From: Phlegmacium glaucopus
Taxonomy: Eukaryota > Basidiomycota > Agaricomycetes > Agaricales > Cortinariaceae
DNA: 64,000 nucleotides
Reading direction: 5' to 3'
Assembly: GCA_015039465.1 (NCBI GenBank)
Contig: MU130541.1
Span: 102,893 to 166,892 of the forward strand
The position numbers and the translations under genes are program-made. Shown piece after piece: positions 9,833 through 21,689 of this stretch. Each line of letters begins with the position of its first letter. Within the stretch, counting starts at the first letter, position 1. The notes under the pieces were generated by a model. The model was not told the origin of the DNA. It saw only the letters and a program-made list of their open reading frames with translations, and ran no database searches.

Positions 9833-10860
9833 CAGCCATAGTCCAGTTGATGAGTGTCGTTGTGTTGGATAGAAACAGAAAGCGGAGTGATCACGGTAGC
9901 TAAAGAGTCCATCTGCTAGCTACGGATAAAAGTAAAGAGAATGAAAAAACATACCGAAAATGAGTGAATGACGAGTTTATACAAGTTCCGTGAGGAAGAA
10001 TGGTACCGACCTGACCTACACTCGACTCCGCTGCTGTGGGAGGGTAAAGACTAGATGTAGATGTAGCTGTGCAGTTGCATGTGCTTCGTGCAGAACGGCT
10101 GGAGCAAAGCTGCACTGGGAGGAGAACGATACCAAAAATATGTTGGACCCAAATTGGAGCTGCTGCCATATGGGAGAAGGAAAAAGTGGAGTCGCCTAGC
10201 GAGCCTTCAATAACCGACATTTCTGAGGATATCGATAATAAAAGATCATGCATACTAGTACACGAATGTTTCTTTTTCAGTTATCGTGCCGAGCTTTGGC
10301 CGAGCTTGCGATATAAGTCGATGTTTGAAATTTTAGGATGTACCACAGACGACAAACAGACGAGGTGTGGGTTGTTTCTCCTCCGAAACAGGTTAAAGTT
10401 AGTTAGCCAAGGGCCCAGGGGCCGGTATTTTAAAAAATAACACCCTTATAAATAAGGTACGTTTTCATCCAGAAGAGGTACGTTTTACCCGCGTTCCATA
10501 GAGAAATTTCTGTTTGGCTTGGGCTGCCCACCCTTTTGCGAACATCTCAAACCATTGGAATAGGTAAAATATTGTATATTAATCTAAATGATGAGCCTGT
10601 AGTGTTGAAAACATGAACCTGAATCCTATTTAATTGAAGGAGAGTGGGTAGGACTCCTGAAAAAATCCTGACACACCAGTGGCCCGCCGCGTAGAAGTTA
10701 TGGTTATGAAAACTTGGCAGGGGTGGGTGGATAGAAAATCTGAGGCTCGCGATTATTCCATTCGCGATTTGGGCTATGCTGTCCTTTTTCCAAACCAACA
10801 ATGTCATTGTAGGTAGCACGGGTTGGAGACCTTTCTAAGGGGTCTGAAGTGACAACTGTG
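9833..10860. other. no gene; relic of the 3' flank of the pore-former-like genes at 10313-10420
   Basis: The block at about 10313-10420 (ATAAGTCGATGTTTGAAATT, then TTGTTTCTCCTCCGAAACAGG and GTTAGTTAGC) matches about 32477-32580, downstream of the third pore-former-like gene. That hints at a lost fourth copy. The remaining frames (for example 9900-10253 minus) show no family signature. Confidence 0.45.
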
Positions 10861-11240
10861 GCATTGAGACCGCGTAATTACTCGATATGACGCTCCCTGA
10901 TCGTCCTCTTGATTACTTCGAAGCCGGGCATGGAATCGACTCTGGGGTTGAGATATTTTGAGATATTTTGAGATAGGTAGAACTCAGGTGAGGCGTCGTG
11001 TTTTGGGCTGCTTCAAGACTGTCGAAGATGGGCCATACTTATAGGATAGAGCGCCTGACCGAAAAAAGTAGTTTATCGCCAGCAGTGTATTTTGGGCGCC
11101 GTTATGTATTGTCCGTTAGTATGTTTGTATACCAGTCTCCGGAATCTAAACGGATGGCTGACCAAAAGGCATACATAATGAAGTGATAATCGATGATCTT
11201 CGATAGAAGGACCGGTGTAGTGAGTTTGAAAAAGAGAAGA
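10861..11240 (-). repeat. diverged copy of the 13962-14400 segment
   Basis: It contains the block TCGATATGACGCTCCCTGAT through TAGGATAGAGCGCCTGAC, which matches 13978-14153. On the minus strand it holds the remains of the small gene seen intact-ish at 13639-14025 (start MPGFEVIKRTIRERHIE, then a stop). Similarity continues in patches (11871-11940 against 14451-14525), so a large part of the two intervals shares an origin. Confidence 0.7.
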
Positions 11241-12441
11241 TCTGGGCCAGTTTCAATGGTAGTCACTGCGTAATCAGGCCTAGTAGTCAGACGACCTTTC
11301 CCTTCACTTCTTTCTTTTCCTGTTTTCATATCGATAGGCCTAATTATAAACACACTTATGCGGAGTCGGAATTTGAAGGTGTGCTAAAGATCTGGGACTT
11401 ATGACGGCGGTAAGCATCCTCCACATCTATGGTCAATTCCCATTGCTAACATATTCATTAGGACAAGTTCAGCTCGTTGTCAGTGTAAATGTTGGCAAGA
11501 GGTATATCACAACCTCCCTTCTTCAAACACTGAAGAAGTCCTCCCTCTTTTTTTCGCGGTATTGGCTTGCCAGGTGTCCTCTTATCCCTCCACTACCAAA
11601 CACGGATGGCTCGCGCATGAAATATTCAGCTCGGGCTAAGACAAATATTCTTCTAAATTATGAATTAACTTCCTACGTCAAAAACATCGTCGGGGCGATT
11701 GATCATGAGTGCAATGAGTATTTAAGGAATAAGAGCGACTTCGTTCCGCCAAATGGTGGATGGTAGCTGGATACGGTGGAGAATCACTATCATTTAAAAG
11801 TAGAAAACGATTGGGGGAAAGAAAGAAGTGAAGGGAAAGACTTGTTTGACTATCCAACAGAACACGACGCAATGACCTTCCTTCAACCAAACTGGCCTTT
11901 AGTTCCCTAGAAGTTGGCTGGAACATTAGAGAACATTCCATTCATCATGGATAATGGATTTCGACGGCAGACCAGTAGCATGGAGGATTAGATTATCATA
12001 ACGTTCAGGATGACATTTTCTTATCGATGATAGGCCACAAAAAAATACACCGCTAACATTTTAGAGTCCGCTTGCAAGCCGAGAGCAACTAAGAACAGTA
12101 GCCTGTTATCTCCGCTTCAATGTCCTCTACATCGATCTCTAGCAAAACGTCAAATTCCGACTCCGACTAAGAGGCCTATCGATATGAAAACAGCTGTAAT
12201 GTTTAGCGCTATAGCCTTCAAACGGAAAATTGAACCACCAGGGCTTCATCCAAGTCTCGTTGAGGACTAAATCTCCCGATAAACCACATGAGACCGTGAT
12301 CACTCTCAGGACCTATCCGACAAGAACGCCTAGAAGTTCAAGTCGTGCATGGCATACCTTTTCTCGTACAATCTCCAGATACTCACCTATCGCAGGGATA
12401 GTCACGTACCCACGGTGAGCCAAAAACGGCTGTGCCAGAGG
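11241..12441. other. duplicated 5' flank of the first pore-former-like gene; possible orphan exon at 11620-11766
   Basis: Sequence from about 12235 (CAGGGCTTCATCCAAGTCTC) to the gene start matches 14727-15030 and 31100-31380. A frame ending at 11766 (NKSDFVPPNGGW then stop) is preceded by plausible intron edges, but I recognise no family and cannot build a full gene. Confidence 0.45.
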
Positions 12442-12448
12442 TATAAAA
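12442..12448 (+). promoter_or_regulatory. TATA box of pore-former-like gene 1
   Basis: TATAAAA, 88 bases before the ATG. The same AGGTATAAAA box, followed by CTGAA-ACAA and the leader GCATCAACC, stands at 80-87 bases in the other two paralogues. Confidence 0.75.
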
Positions 12449-12529
12449 ACCTGAAGACAATGCACAGAGCGGCATCAACCTACCGCATCACCTGCAACTG
12501 TTGGAATCAATACCTTTTATCCCTTTACC

Positions 12530-13215
12530 ATGTCTATTGCAATCATCGGAAGAATCACCACTGGGGCCGAGCTCATAAAGAAGATAAAGGAGGTATGCTA
12601 TCTTTCATTCTCGTGCCCGAATACGATCAAATGATGTCCCCGTCACCTCCTCACAGGTTGCCGATATGCTCATCCCCGATGCACCCAAAGAGCTCACAGA
12701 CAAGTTCCGCTGGCTCCAGTGTACCGTCAAGAACGAGACCCAGTTCCAGGTCCTTCTCCAAGAGACCTACTTCGACTCGGGTCGCTACTGGGACGCGCCG
12801 GGCACCTTTGGACAATTCAGCCAGCTCGTGTACTCCTGCTGCAATGACGATAATGCCCCCACAGGCCTGTCGGGCGGCACGGCGTTCCGTTTGTCGCTGG
12901 ATGACCAGCATTACTTCGACTTCGCGCTGGTAAGCAAGTGATCGCTGCTTTGGTGAGATCTCGGATGACTCAACTTTTTTGCTACAGGGCTGGACAAGCC
13001 CGCTTTTAGGCTCCTACAAAGCTGGAGTCGTCGCATCCAGCTCCGCTAAGGATGCGTACGGTTCAGCAGACGACCATGGCGCGTCCCTCATTTCCAAGGA
13101 CATCTTCGAAGGGAAGGATAAGGACGGCAACACTGCGAAGTTCCGGATCCATGTCTCGGCTGCACCAAGCCAGAAGCCACTGTTTGTGGTGGTGCAAGTT
13201 CCAGTTTCTGAATGA
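12530..13215 (+). CDS. actinoporin-like candidate, paralogue 1, 187 aa
   Basis: Three exons (12530-12592, 12657-12929, 12988-13215) read cleanly through introns of 64 and 58 bp. There is no signal peptide. The first ~22 residues form a hydrophobic/charged amphipathic segment (MSIAIIGRITTGAELIKKI). Then comes a beta-rich body with VKNETQF, YFDSGRYWDAP, a CC pair in YSCCNDD, GLSGGTAFRLSLDD and GWTSPLLGSYKAGV. An N-terminal amphipathic helix followed by a small beta-sandwich with N-T...SG...P and GxSGG...P motifs resembles actinoporin-like or fungal fruit-body-lectin-fold cytolysins. The match is by eye and weak, so a small lectin or other defence protein is equally possible. Gene reality is well supported by two sister copies with the same exon plan. 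Confidence 0.55.
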
Positions 13216-13329
13216 GAGCGTAACGAATACATAACAATATCCCAGTCCATTTCACGTCCTAAGCCTCGAAACTCCTTTAGTCAGGATGGTGATTATCTAG
13301 TCAAATTTCCCTTTCCGAACTTTCTGTAC

Positions 13330-13620
13330 TGTTTTTTTTTACCTACATGACCTCACAAGAAGACAAAATCGTGCCTCTTGTCAGCGGTTTTTGCCGTCTT
13401 GTTGATCTGCTCGCGACGCTACTAGGTCAAAAAACCTAAAAGAGCAGCCAAGGGAGTATTACGCAGTGAGATTCATACGGTACAGTGACGCAGATCTGAA
13501 CAGGTTCTGGGTCAAGCTACGTAGAACTAGTCAGAGCTCAAGTGCTCACAGGTGATGGTCAGCTAGTGACCGGCTGGGGCCAGAACATTTCCCCACCCGC
13601 GGGAATGCGCGCTAGTCTTA
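13330..13620. repeat. conserved 3' flank of the pore-former-like genes (copy 1)
   Basis: Blocks CTTGTTGATCTGCTCGC, AGAGCAGCCAAGGGAGTATT and GTGAGATTCATACGGTACAG recur at 15950-16060 and 32240-32350. GAACAGGTTCTGGGTCAA also recurs, at 16088 and 32392 (the latter diverged). The conserved flank marks the duplicated unit and may include the 3' UTR. Confidence 0.75.
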
Positions 13621-13638
13621 CTAGTATATAAATTAGCG

Positions 13639-14025
13639 TTATTCGATGTCTTTCAAAGGAACTGCCTCTTCCGTAATATCAAACACATCATGTATAGCGG
13701 TAAGTAAGGCTTGGATTTGCCTTGACTCAATGGAGACCTGAGCCCACGCCTGGACACCGTCCACAACAAAACCGATTTCCAATGTTTCGTCGTCCTTCGT
13801 GAAAATACGCTGGCTATCTTTTGAATAAAGGTATTTCCAAGAGTCAGCAGCATTGTAATGGAAACTCTGGGTTACGGTTCAGCTTCGGCCGTAATCTCAC
13901 CCAAAAGAAGTGATCGTACGTGATTGTGCCAACGGTGTAGTCCAAGTCACGACCGAGTTGAGACCGCCCAATTGCTCGATATGACGCTCTCTGATCGTTC
14001 TCTTGATTACTTCGAAGTCGGGCAT
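13639..14025 (-). pseudogene. small hypothetical gene with two frame breaks (about 127 codons)
   Basis: Minus strand from ATG at 14025: MPDFEVIKRTIRERHIEQ in one frame, then DLDYTVGTITYDHFFWVRL in a second, then FHYNAADSWKYLYSKDSQ through VFDITEEAVPLKDIE and a stop (13639-13641) in a third. No intron fits the two shifts (near 13945 and 13885), so it looks like a recently broken gene. The continuity of sensible sequence on both sides of each shift supports a former single protein. I do not recognise the family. A more decayed copy is at 10861-10934. It lies head-to-head upstream of pore-former-like gene 2. Confidence 0.5.
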
Positions 14026-14155
14026 GAACTCCGAGTTGGGGGTTGACATGTTTTGCGATATTTGGGATAGGTAGAACTCGAGTGAGGCGTCGTGTTTTGG
14101 GGCTGCTTCAAGACTGTTGAAGATAGACCATACTTATAGGATAGAGCGCCTGACT

Positions 14156-14226
14156 GGAAAAAATAGTTTATTGCTAGCAATGTATTTTAGCCTCAAATAC
14201 ATTGCCAACATTAAACTATTTTTTCC
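14156..14226. repeat. imperfect hairpin (about 30-bp arms)
   Basis: GGAAAAAATAGTTTATTGCT faces AGCAATGTAT-type sequence and then ATTAAACTATTTTTTCC. Arms pair with a few mismatches and a short loop near 14190. The related copy at about 11060 has only the left arm, so the right arm looks like a local inverted duplication. Confidence 0.6.
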
Positions 14227-14953
14227 ATTATGTCTGTTAAAGGTTGTCCATTAGAATTTTTATACCTCTCTGGAATCCAAGGGGACGGCTAATGTGGCAG
14301 CCGGGACCCAAAAGGTATACCCTGAAGTGATAATTAGTGATCAGCGATAATCTTGGATAGAAGGACCCGTGTAGTTGAATTTGAAAAGAGAATATCTGGG
14401 CCAGCTTCAATGGATGTCACAAAGTGTGTAGGTCAGACGATCTTTCCCTTCACTTCCTTCAACCAAACTGGCCCTAAGTTAGTTCCTTGGAAGTTGGCCG
14501 GAACATTAGAGAATATTCCATCCGAGTCTATTATGGTTGTCATCATTGACAACCGCTAGTGGCTTTCGACAGCGCACCAGTAGCGTGGCCCCGTGGATAA
14601 AGTGGAGCATGAACGTACATGAACATTTAGGATGTCATCTTATCGATAGGCCATCAACTCACATCATCTAAGCCGCTAACATTTAGAGTCCGCTTGAGGC
14701 CAAAATACCCTTCGAGACGAAAAATTGTACCACCAGGGCTTCATCCAAGTCTCATTGAATCGTTGAGGACTTAAATCTCCCGATAAACCACATGAGACCA
14801 TGATCTGACTCAGGACATATCCGAGAAGAACGCCCAGAAGTTCAAGTCGTGCATGGGTTTGTACGTACTCCATATTATCTTGATCACCCGATACTCATTT
14901 GTTGCAGGAATAGTCACGTACGCATGGTGAACCGAAAATGGCTGTGTCACAGG

Positions 14954-14960
14954 TATAAAA
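14954..14960 (+). promoter_or_regulatory. TATA box of pore-former-like gene 2
   Basis: TATAAAA 80 bases before the ATG at 15034, in the same context as the boxes at 12442 and 31294. Confidence 0.75.
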
Positions 14961-15033
14961 GCCTGAAGACAATGCGCAGAAGCAGCATCAACCCACCACA
15001 TCATCTGCATCTGTTGGAATCAATACCTTTATC

Positions 15034-15749
15034 ATGCCTATTCCAATCATCGGAACCATCATCACCGGGATCGAGCTCGCAAAAGATATAAAAAAGGTAT
15101 GCTATCTTTCATTCTCCCCACACTTGTTCTCCCCACACTTGTTCCCGAATGCGATCAAATGATGTCCCCGCCCACCCCCTTGCAGGTTGCCGATATGCTC
15201 ATCCCCGATCCTCCAAAAGAGCTCACGGACAAACTCCGCTGGCTCCAATGTACCCTCAAGAACGAGACCCAGTTCCGGGTCCTTCTCCTAGAGAGCTACT
15301 TCAGCTCGGGCCGCTACTGGGACGCGCCGAGCACCTTCGGACCATTCGACCAGCTCGTGTACTCCTGCTGCAATGACGATTATGCCCCCACAGGCGTGTC
15401 GGGCGGCACGGGTTTCCGTCTGTTGCTGGATGACCAGCATTACTTCGACTTCGCACTGGTAAGCAAGTGCTGTTGGGAGATCTCAGAATGACTCACCTTT
15501 TTGGCTTGTATGCGAGTACAGGGTTGGACAGACCCGCTTTTAGGCTCCTACAAGGCTGGAGTCGTCGGATCCGGCTCCGCTAAGGATGCCTACGATCATG
15601 CAAACGACGATGGCGGGTCCCTCATCTCCAAGGACATCTTCGAAGGGAGGGATAAAGAAGGCAACACTGCGAAGTTCCGGATCCATATCTCAGCTACACC
15701 AGGCCAGAAGCCACTGTTTGTGGTGGAGCAAGTTCCAGTTTTTGAATGA
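15034..15749 (+). CDS. actinoporin-like candidate, paralogue 2, 187 aa
   Basis: Exons 15034-15096, 15186-15458 and 15522-15749, same exon lengths and phases as paralogue 1; only the introns differ in length (89 and 63 bp). The N-terminal segment (MPIPIIGTIITGIELAKDI) is more hydrophobic than in paralogue 1, consistent with an amphipathic helix. The body keeps VKNETQF as LKNETQF, YFSSGRYWDAP, SCCNDD, GVSGGTGFRL and GWTDPLLGSYKAGV. Coding differences from paralogue 1 are mostly conservative substitutions with no frame damage, so both copies appear to be under constraint. No signal peptide. Family assignment carries the same caution as paralogue 1. Confidence 0.55.
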
Positions 15750-18700
15750 GAGCGTAACGAATCATGACGATATCCCAGGCCATTTCACGTCCTAAGCCTC
15801 GAAATTCCTTAGCTAGTCAGGATGATGTTTATCTAGTCAAAATCCCCGTTTGCGAACTTTCTGTACTGGGTTTTACCCTACATGTCCTTACGAAAAGACA
15901 AAATTTGTACCAGAGCTACATACCGTAAATCTCTTGTCAGCAATTTTCGCTGTCTTGTTGATCTGCTCGCCACACTACTAGGTCAAAAAACCTAAAAGAG
16001 CAGCCAAGGGAGTATTACACAGTGAGATTCATACGGTACAGTAACACAGAATTGTCACTTCGTTCGCAGGTTCCGAGGCCCAGTGAGAACAGGTTCTGGG
16101 TCAAGTTGTGTAGAACTAGTCAGAGTACACCCCGTGCCATCTTCGTCAAGAGTAATAAGACGTACTGCTGCAACTGTGCTTAGGGTGTCCATCACCCACT
16201 TGACTCTTCCAACAGCACTTTCCCAGGTAGTATAAAGGTTCATCGACTCCATAGCGTCATCGGCGCCACAGAGAGGATTCTCAGAGTTCACCGACAAGTT
16301 GGTCGTTAAGTAGAGTACTTATTACCGGCTAAGCAGTATCGGCGTTACTGAGAGCGAAAGAACTTTCTACGTATGAATGGTCAGTTCATTAAAAGAGCAG
16401 GGGTTTTAACTAAAGACGAACCATTTTGGGCAAATTTTGGGATTCAAGAGGTTTCTCATGGGTTCCGATATCTCTGACGGTTGTGCTTCCGGATTTCCGG
16501 TCCGGGTATATCTTGATGCCGCATCGACATGGATGAATGGAGTCCCTCGATATTGGCCAGGGCGAGTACATAATCATGGTTATTGGACGGGCTTTTAAAA
16601 ATCATCACGAGGAGACCCATAACTGGGGAACGCACAGTGATGCGTAGGCACTGCCCAAAGAATGGCTCTATTTTGGTTGTGGTTAGTTGGAATATTCTGA
16701 GTGTTGTAAGTTAAATAGGCGTCGTACAGTAACATGAGCAACCGCTGGCGTACTGGTTTGAGTGGGCCGTTGCCTTCGACACGGCAGATCCGAGTTCTGA
16801 CAGATCAAGTGTTGAACAAATATCTTACAATACTATTAGGGAGCTTAATGTTTTTTTTTTCACTGTGACCCAGATTATGGGTGCACTCCAGCAGGTGGCC
16901 AGGAAATGGCCGTGCCTCGGCTGAAAGTTCAACACTTCACCTTCCAGCCATACCAAGGTGATGCGCCTGGCACCTTTGCGATTCGGAGCTTGGGCTTCCT
17001 AATATCTTACATTCTTATAATTTAAATGGTGTAAAATGATTAAACAGAAATAAAACACGCTCCGTTTTTGTTTTTTTGGCACCATCAATATTTATATTTA
17101 ACTCCAGTGGACCTAAACAAAAATTCTGTATGTGACAGTTGCTGGATGATGGGGTGATTGGGGTGTAATGGGATAGTCACTGTGATTTGTCCCAAGTGTA
17201 CGCACAAGATGTGCACTGATACATAGTACCAATGGACTTTTCGTCACTTCACTCCCTCGTACATCAGCTGACTTTGAAATAAAATCACCGCAAAGTCCGA
17301 GGACATTTCAAAATTCGACCGGCTAAACCCGCACGATTAGATGCCAACCCGTTTTTTTGGTGCTCCAGTTTGGTATAAGACCGAGTTCTCAATACTGAGA
17401 ACTCGGAATTTGCACGGGATGCAATATCCTGAACGGCCTGGAGATCGTGAAGAGAAGCCTGGGTGTGGGGAGAGCCATGGATTAGTGGAGGAAGGTCATC
17501 GCATATACAATTGCAGGAATCCCAGACTCTTCCTCTTGCCACCTCGATCTCGACTCTGGCTTTTCCTACTTTGGCTCAAGTTCGGGGTGATAGATGCGTT
17601 GGTCCTGGTGCTCGCATTGCTCAATAACCCTGTTTAATGACCGTCGTCCACCCCTTCGACCCCTGGCATTCGTGCGAGCCTGAGGGCTACACGTTTCTCG
17701 GACATGGGGGCTATGTAAGATGTTTATTAATTTAGTAAATAGCGATATAGATAAAACTCATACCACTACCCCTGGTGGTAGAGGAGCCGAAGTGACTGAG
17801 GCCAGTACTTGGGTATAAGGAAGGAGACCGTCGATCGAACTACGGTTCATGAAAACGCGTTGGTGTTTGTACTGCTAGGACTTCGCCGTCGAGGGTAGAC
17901 AAGACGCACCAGTACTAAGATGTCGGAAGGGCTGAGAGAAACACAAAGAGTCAGTTATCGCATGTTGGCGGATGATCGACTCATGGTGGGCCAAGCTAAG
18001 AAGGCAATCGCGGCGTGGTGGGAGGGAGGTGGCAGAAAGATACCGTTGGCGGCTGGGCTCAGGTCCATGTTTGGTAAGAGAAGGAGGGGTGTTAGGGGGA
18101 TCTTGGCACCGCTCTGATCCCCATGGCAGTGTGACAAGGCCGCATCGTAATGTTCAGTGTGGGCCTGCCAGGCCGTCGTTCAGCAACTGGCTAGAATATC
18201 TAGCTCAACCTACAATACAAGTACGTCCTTTTATTTATTAGCTCATACTGCGTAGTAACCGTTACCTTATATTTCTTGTTTCTCTGTGGAATGCAGTGAG
18301 AGAGCGCAAGCCTCGAGACAGACGTTTATTGTCCATGTCATAACTATTTTTGTCATCAAATCAACCTTGTGGTATGTTTTAACCATTGTTTCTTTTTGTA
18401 CCTCTTTTCTCATTTGACAGTTTTTGAATACTAGAAAGTCACGGTTGTGAGGATGGTAGTTTGACTGCTATGGTCAGGATTGAAAACCTGATACAATCTC
18501 GAAGCGGCAGAGCAATGTGAGAGAGGAGTGTGAGAGAGATTCCTAATCAGGATGGTAAGTTTGGAATGAATTTGCTACTCCATCGACTGGCGTCTCAAAG
18601 ATATATGACTGGACTTTCTGACGGCTTAGCCTGTGCTAGGATTTTCGTATGCAAGCTATGCAGGGCCGTGCAAAATAAGACTTTACACAAGGGTTTCTAT

Positions 18701-18812
18701 CTACAAGGTGAGGCAGACGTGAGATTTTTTCACAAGGTGTGTACAAACAACCGTTTTTGGTGTCCTTCACTGCTTTTTTGGGCCGAGTCACAGACGGCGC
18801 GCTTGTTGTTCC
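15750..18812. other. duplicated 3' flank, then repeat-rich sequence without a clear gene
   Basis: 15750-16110 repeats the 3' flank of the pore-former-like genes. 16740-16810 (CTGGTTTGAGTGG, GATCAAGTGTTGAAC) and 17285-17410 match 50140-50190 and 50395-50490, so a dispersed repeat is present. 17381-17406 is a palindrome (CCGAGTTCTCAATACTGAGA plus ACTCGG). Frames at 17341-17637 and 17920-18117 have no recognisable motif. Confidence 0.5.
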
Positions 18813-18930
18813 ACCCTGTATATAACCTCTGTGCGCGATTGAGGATCAGGGCTTCGAGTGGTTACAAGGGCAGATTAGAAGGTCAGGGTAATGACGCAGA
18901 TTCATATGGACATGGCACTCAAGGAATGAT
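17730..18930. repeat. interrupted copy of the 21690-22060 repeat
   Basis: 17755-17900 (CCACTACCCCTGGTGGTAGA to GGGTAGACAAGACGCA) matches 21697-21850. 18813-18930 (TGTATATAACCTCTGTGCGC to AGGTCAGGGTAATGAC) matches 21938-22020. In the second copy the two halves lie within 370 bp; here about 900 bp of other sequence separates them. The TGTATATAACC box suggests an LTR or promoter-bearing terminal repeat. Confidence 0.6.
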
Positions 18931-19164
18931 GTAGACGAAGGTGTGGTGCACTCTAGTACAACTGACTTGTCAAATAAGCTCGCTGCTGCTTGTGTCACCG
19001 CCGCTTACAAAAACTGTTGCGAGGCGGACGTGGGATTTTTTCAGAAGGTGTCTAGGGTTTTGCATGTAGCTGTCATGTTTTTGTTTTCATGTCATATAAA
19101 AGTCGAAGATGGGAAGACAGAGTACGGAAGACGTGCCAAAAGTTAATCATCCCCACAAACTTGA

Positions 19165-20998
19165 ATGCTTTCCCTACTCATCTTGATATATCTTTCTTAC
19201 TCCACTTCCACTGCTTTCTCTCTCTCTCCTTTCCAGAGAGACAACCCCTTATCTTCGACTCCTGACAAGTTTATAACCTCAGCATCACCATCGGAATACG
19301 GTACTCGGTCAACCCTTGATATCTTCTGGAGTTGTTACGCAACTTTATTCGCATGTGCATGGGTGGCTATTCACCCCAATATTCCTCCAAACGGATGCAA
19401 ATATCGAGAACGTGCCAAGTGCCTCTTCGTATCGCTGTTTTCTCCCGAGCTTATGGTCGCCTGGGCTATAGCACAATGGTACAGCGCTCGAAGGATCCTT
19501 AGAGAGCTTGACTCCGTTGGTACGCTTTTGATTATTATAAATTACTCTTTCTTTCCTTTTGATTCTTATAAATCGCACAGATTCAGAATCGAAATGGACT
19601 CTAACCCATGCACATTTTTTGCAAATGGGCGGATTTGTATTATACAAGGATGGCAAGCCCACAAACGTGCTCGTTAGATCATTTCCTGATATTCTACACT
19701 ACCGCAGCATCCTTTCAAAAATACATATCTCAAAGGAAGAAATACTCGATCACAGCAAAAATGACCCTCTTTCAAAAGGGCTCGCTCTCCTACAAACCAC
19801 ATGGTTTGTCATCCAGTGCATAGTGCGATGGGCCAAGGGTCTCGTTGTGACCGAGATGGAGCTTGCCACTCTCGCGTTCGCGGTCCTTAATGGTTTCATG
19901 TACTTTTTCTGGTGGGATAAACCGTTTAATGTGGAACTTCCGTTGCCCGTCCACGTGCTTGAAGATGAATCAGGTAGGGGTTTGTTGAGCTCGTTTGCAA
20001 TTATTTGAAATGACGTCCTATGCTATGCAGTCATTGTCGGGAACCTTACTACACCTTTCAGTTACGTCGTCCTGTATTTTTTTCGCCTATGGGATACTCA
20101 CGTTATTTCATCACAAAATAGAAATTGACCAGAGTGCAGATGACGAAAATAATCAAGAAAATTCTCCTTTACTTGGCTCTGACAACCTTTTGTCAAACGG
20201 AGCAGGTGAGCATTGTTTACAGATCAAACTTGAACTTTATTATTAACTGTAGATAACCCAGATATTCAGGAGGACGAAACCGAGTCTGTATTCCCCGAAA
20301 TAAGACCCTCAAAAATGTCTATAATTCGGAGCGCATTTTCATCCATCATGCTTCCCCAAGTCCGTCATACTTCCGAATTTATAAAGGGATCGAGGATGTT
20401 ACTGCAAACAAACATCACCTTTGGTATGTTCGTGTTCCTTTCATAATCTTATATATAACAGCTCATTCTTGAAATAAAAGCAACATTCTTGCATCGCACT
20501 GGTCGTCTTTACGATTCATACTTCTATCTAGGAGAGTCCCAAGATCCTTTAGCTCTTCCAACATTAGACGCTTCTTTCTTTGACGATGAAAGCGATGCCG
20601 GATTCACCGCATTTGCCGGATTCGCGGTCGTATTTGGTGGCATCCACTGCATGGCATGGATCCCGGGCCTCGTCCACTTTCGTACATCGGCGGAAATGAT
20701 TATCTGGGGCTCATGTTCAATCTACTTGTGCACTTTCCCTTTTCTCATGTTCATTCATAGGAGGTTCGATGTTTTTCCCTGGGAAGATCTGAGATTTCTT
20801 GGTCCTTTTTTTGCTCGTCGTCGTCGTCAATCACGTCGAAATGCAGCCTTTATCAATCGCCTTGAGGGAATTGGCTTCCTGCTTTACATCTTCGCTCGAA
20901 GCATGCTCTTTATAGAACCCTTGATTGGGCTTAGATACCTTCCTCTAGAGGCACTTGTGACAGTTGAATGGAGTTCCTCCTTTTTCCCACATGTTTAA
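19165..20998 (+). CDS. multi-pass membrane protein of a large Agaricomycete family, paralogue A, 516 aa
   Basis: Six exons (19165-19519, 19581-19973, 20031-20060, 20122-20205, 20253-20423, 20481-20998) join in phase 1 at every junction. The protein starts MLSLLILIYLSYSTSTAFSL, a probable signal or first TM segment. It then has about seven hydrophobic stretches, including FWSCYATLFACAWVAIHP, PELMVAWAIAQWY, TTWFVIQCIVRW and LATLAFAVLNGFMYFFWWDKP. HFLQMGGFVLY and ISKEEILDHSKNDPLSKGL are typical of an expanded, uncharacterised mushroom family. The 30-bp third exon and its GTTACG donor are inferred: paralogue B has a 2-base difference inside that intron yet the frame holds in both. Function unknown. 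Confidence 0.82.
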
Positions 20999-21688
20999 AC
21001 GAAACCTATTTTGTGGGCCATTGCTTGCATGGCATGTACAAGTCCTTTTTTTTTTCACTCCATAACATATAATGTAACTACTGCAACTCCACCTTCATAT
21101 GTAGACAAATCTGGAGGACTGTGAGTTAGTATTCCTTGATATATCATGTTACAGCCTGTTGTTATTCTATCATTAAACCAAATCTATCCATCTGGAAGAA
21201 CTTGTGCAGTAAAATGTCCATGGCCAAGATATATAATTCCTGCCAGCCTTAATATATGCCTTACTCCATTATGAGTTATTTTAATTGAATGGTCAATATT
21301 TAATCAAAGGCTATAACTGATGGCAAAACCCAAAAATTATATTCAACATGTATATCATTGCCACATCTGTGACAAGTATGATTTGTCTCTTCACTTGACT
21401 GTGGTGCCCGGGATGAAGTTGATGGATAACCTTGTGCTCCAGCAGATAAAAGGAGACTTGAGTGATTATTTATTCACTGGACATGATTATTGGGGCATAC
21501 ATATGATGTTCTAACAGAAACATTAGCCTGGAAAATTGCTTCAAAGACATCCTCTAATGATACGAAGTGACCAAGTTGAAAATGGTCAGGGTAAAATACA
21601 TCAAGCTTCCTTCATAAATCATCAGCCTAGTCAAGAATAGATACAAAAGAGTAATAGGACATACTGCTGTAAATAGTGATATAAATGA
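20999..21688. other. no gene recognised
   Basis: AT-rich sequence downstream of paralogue A. A 64-codon frame at 21320-21514 has no signature. Homology with the downstream side of paralogue B ends at the stop codon. Confidence 0.55.
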
Positions 21689-21689
21689 C

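Noticed and set aside
12530..15749. Aegerolysin identity for the paired small genes
   Set aside because: My first impression from size and duplication; the motifs do not match the aegerolysin pattern, and the N-terminal amphipathic segment plus SGR...P and GxSGG motifs fit actinoporin-like proteins better, though still weakly.
16740..17410. Helitron 3' end at the palindrome 17381-17406
   Set aside because: A hairpin is present but no CTRR terminus follows at the expected 10-12 bases, and no 5' TC end was seen.
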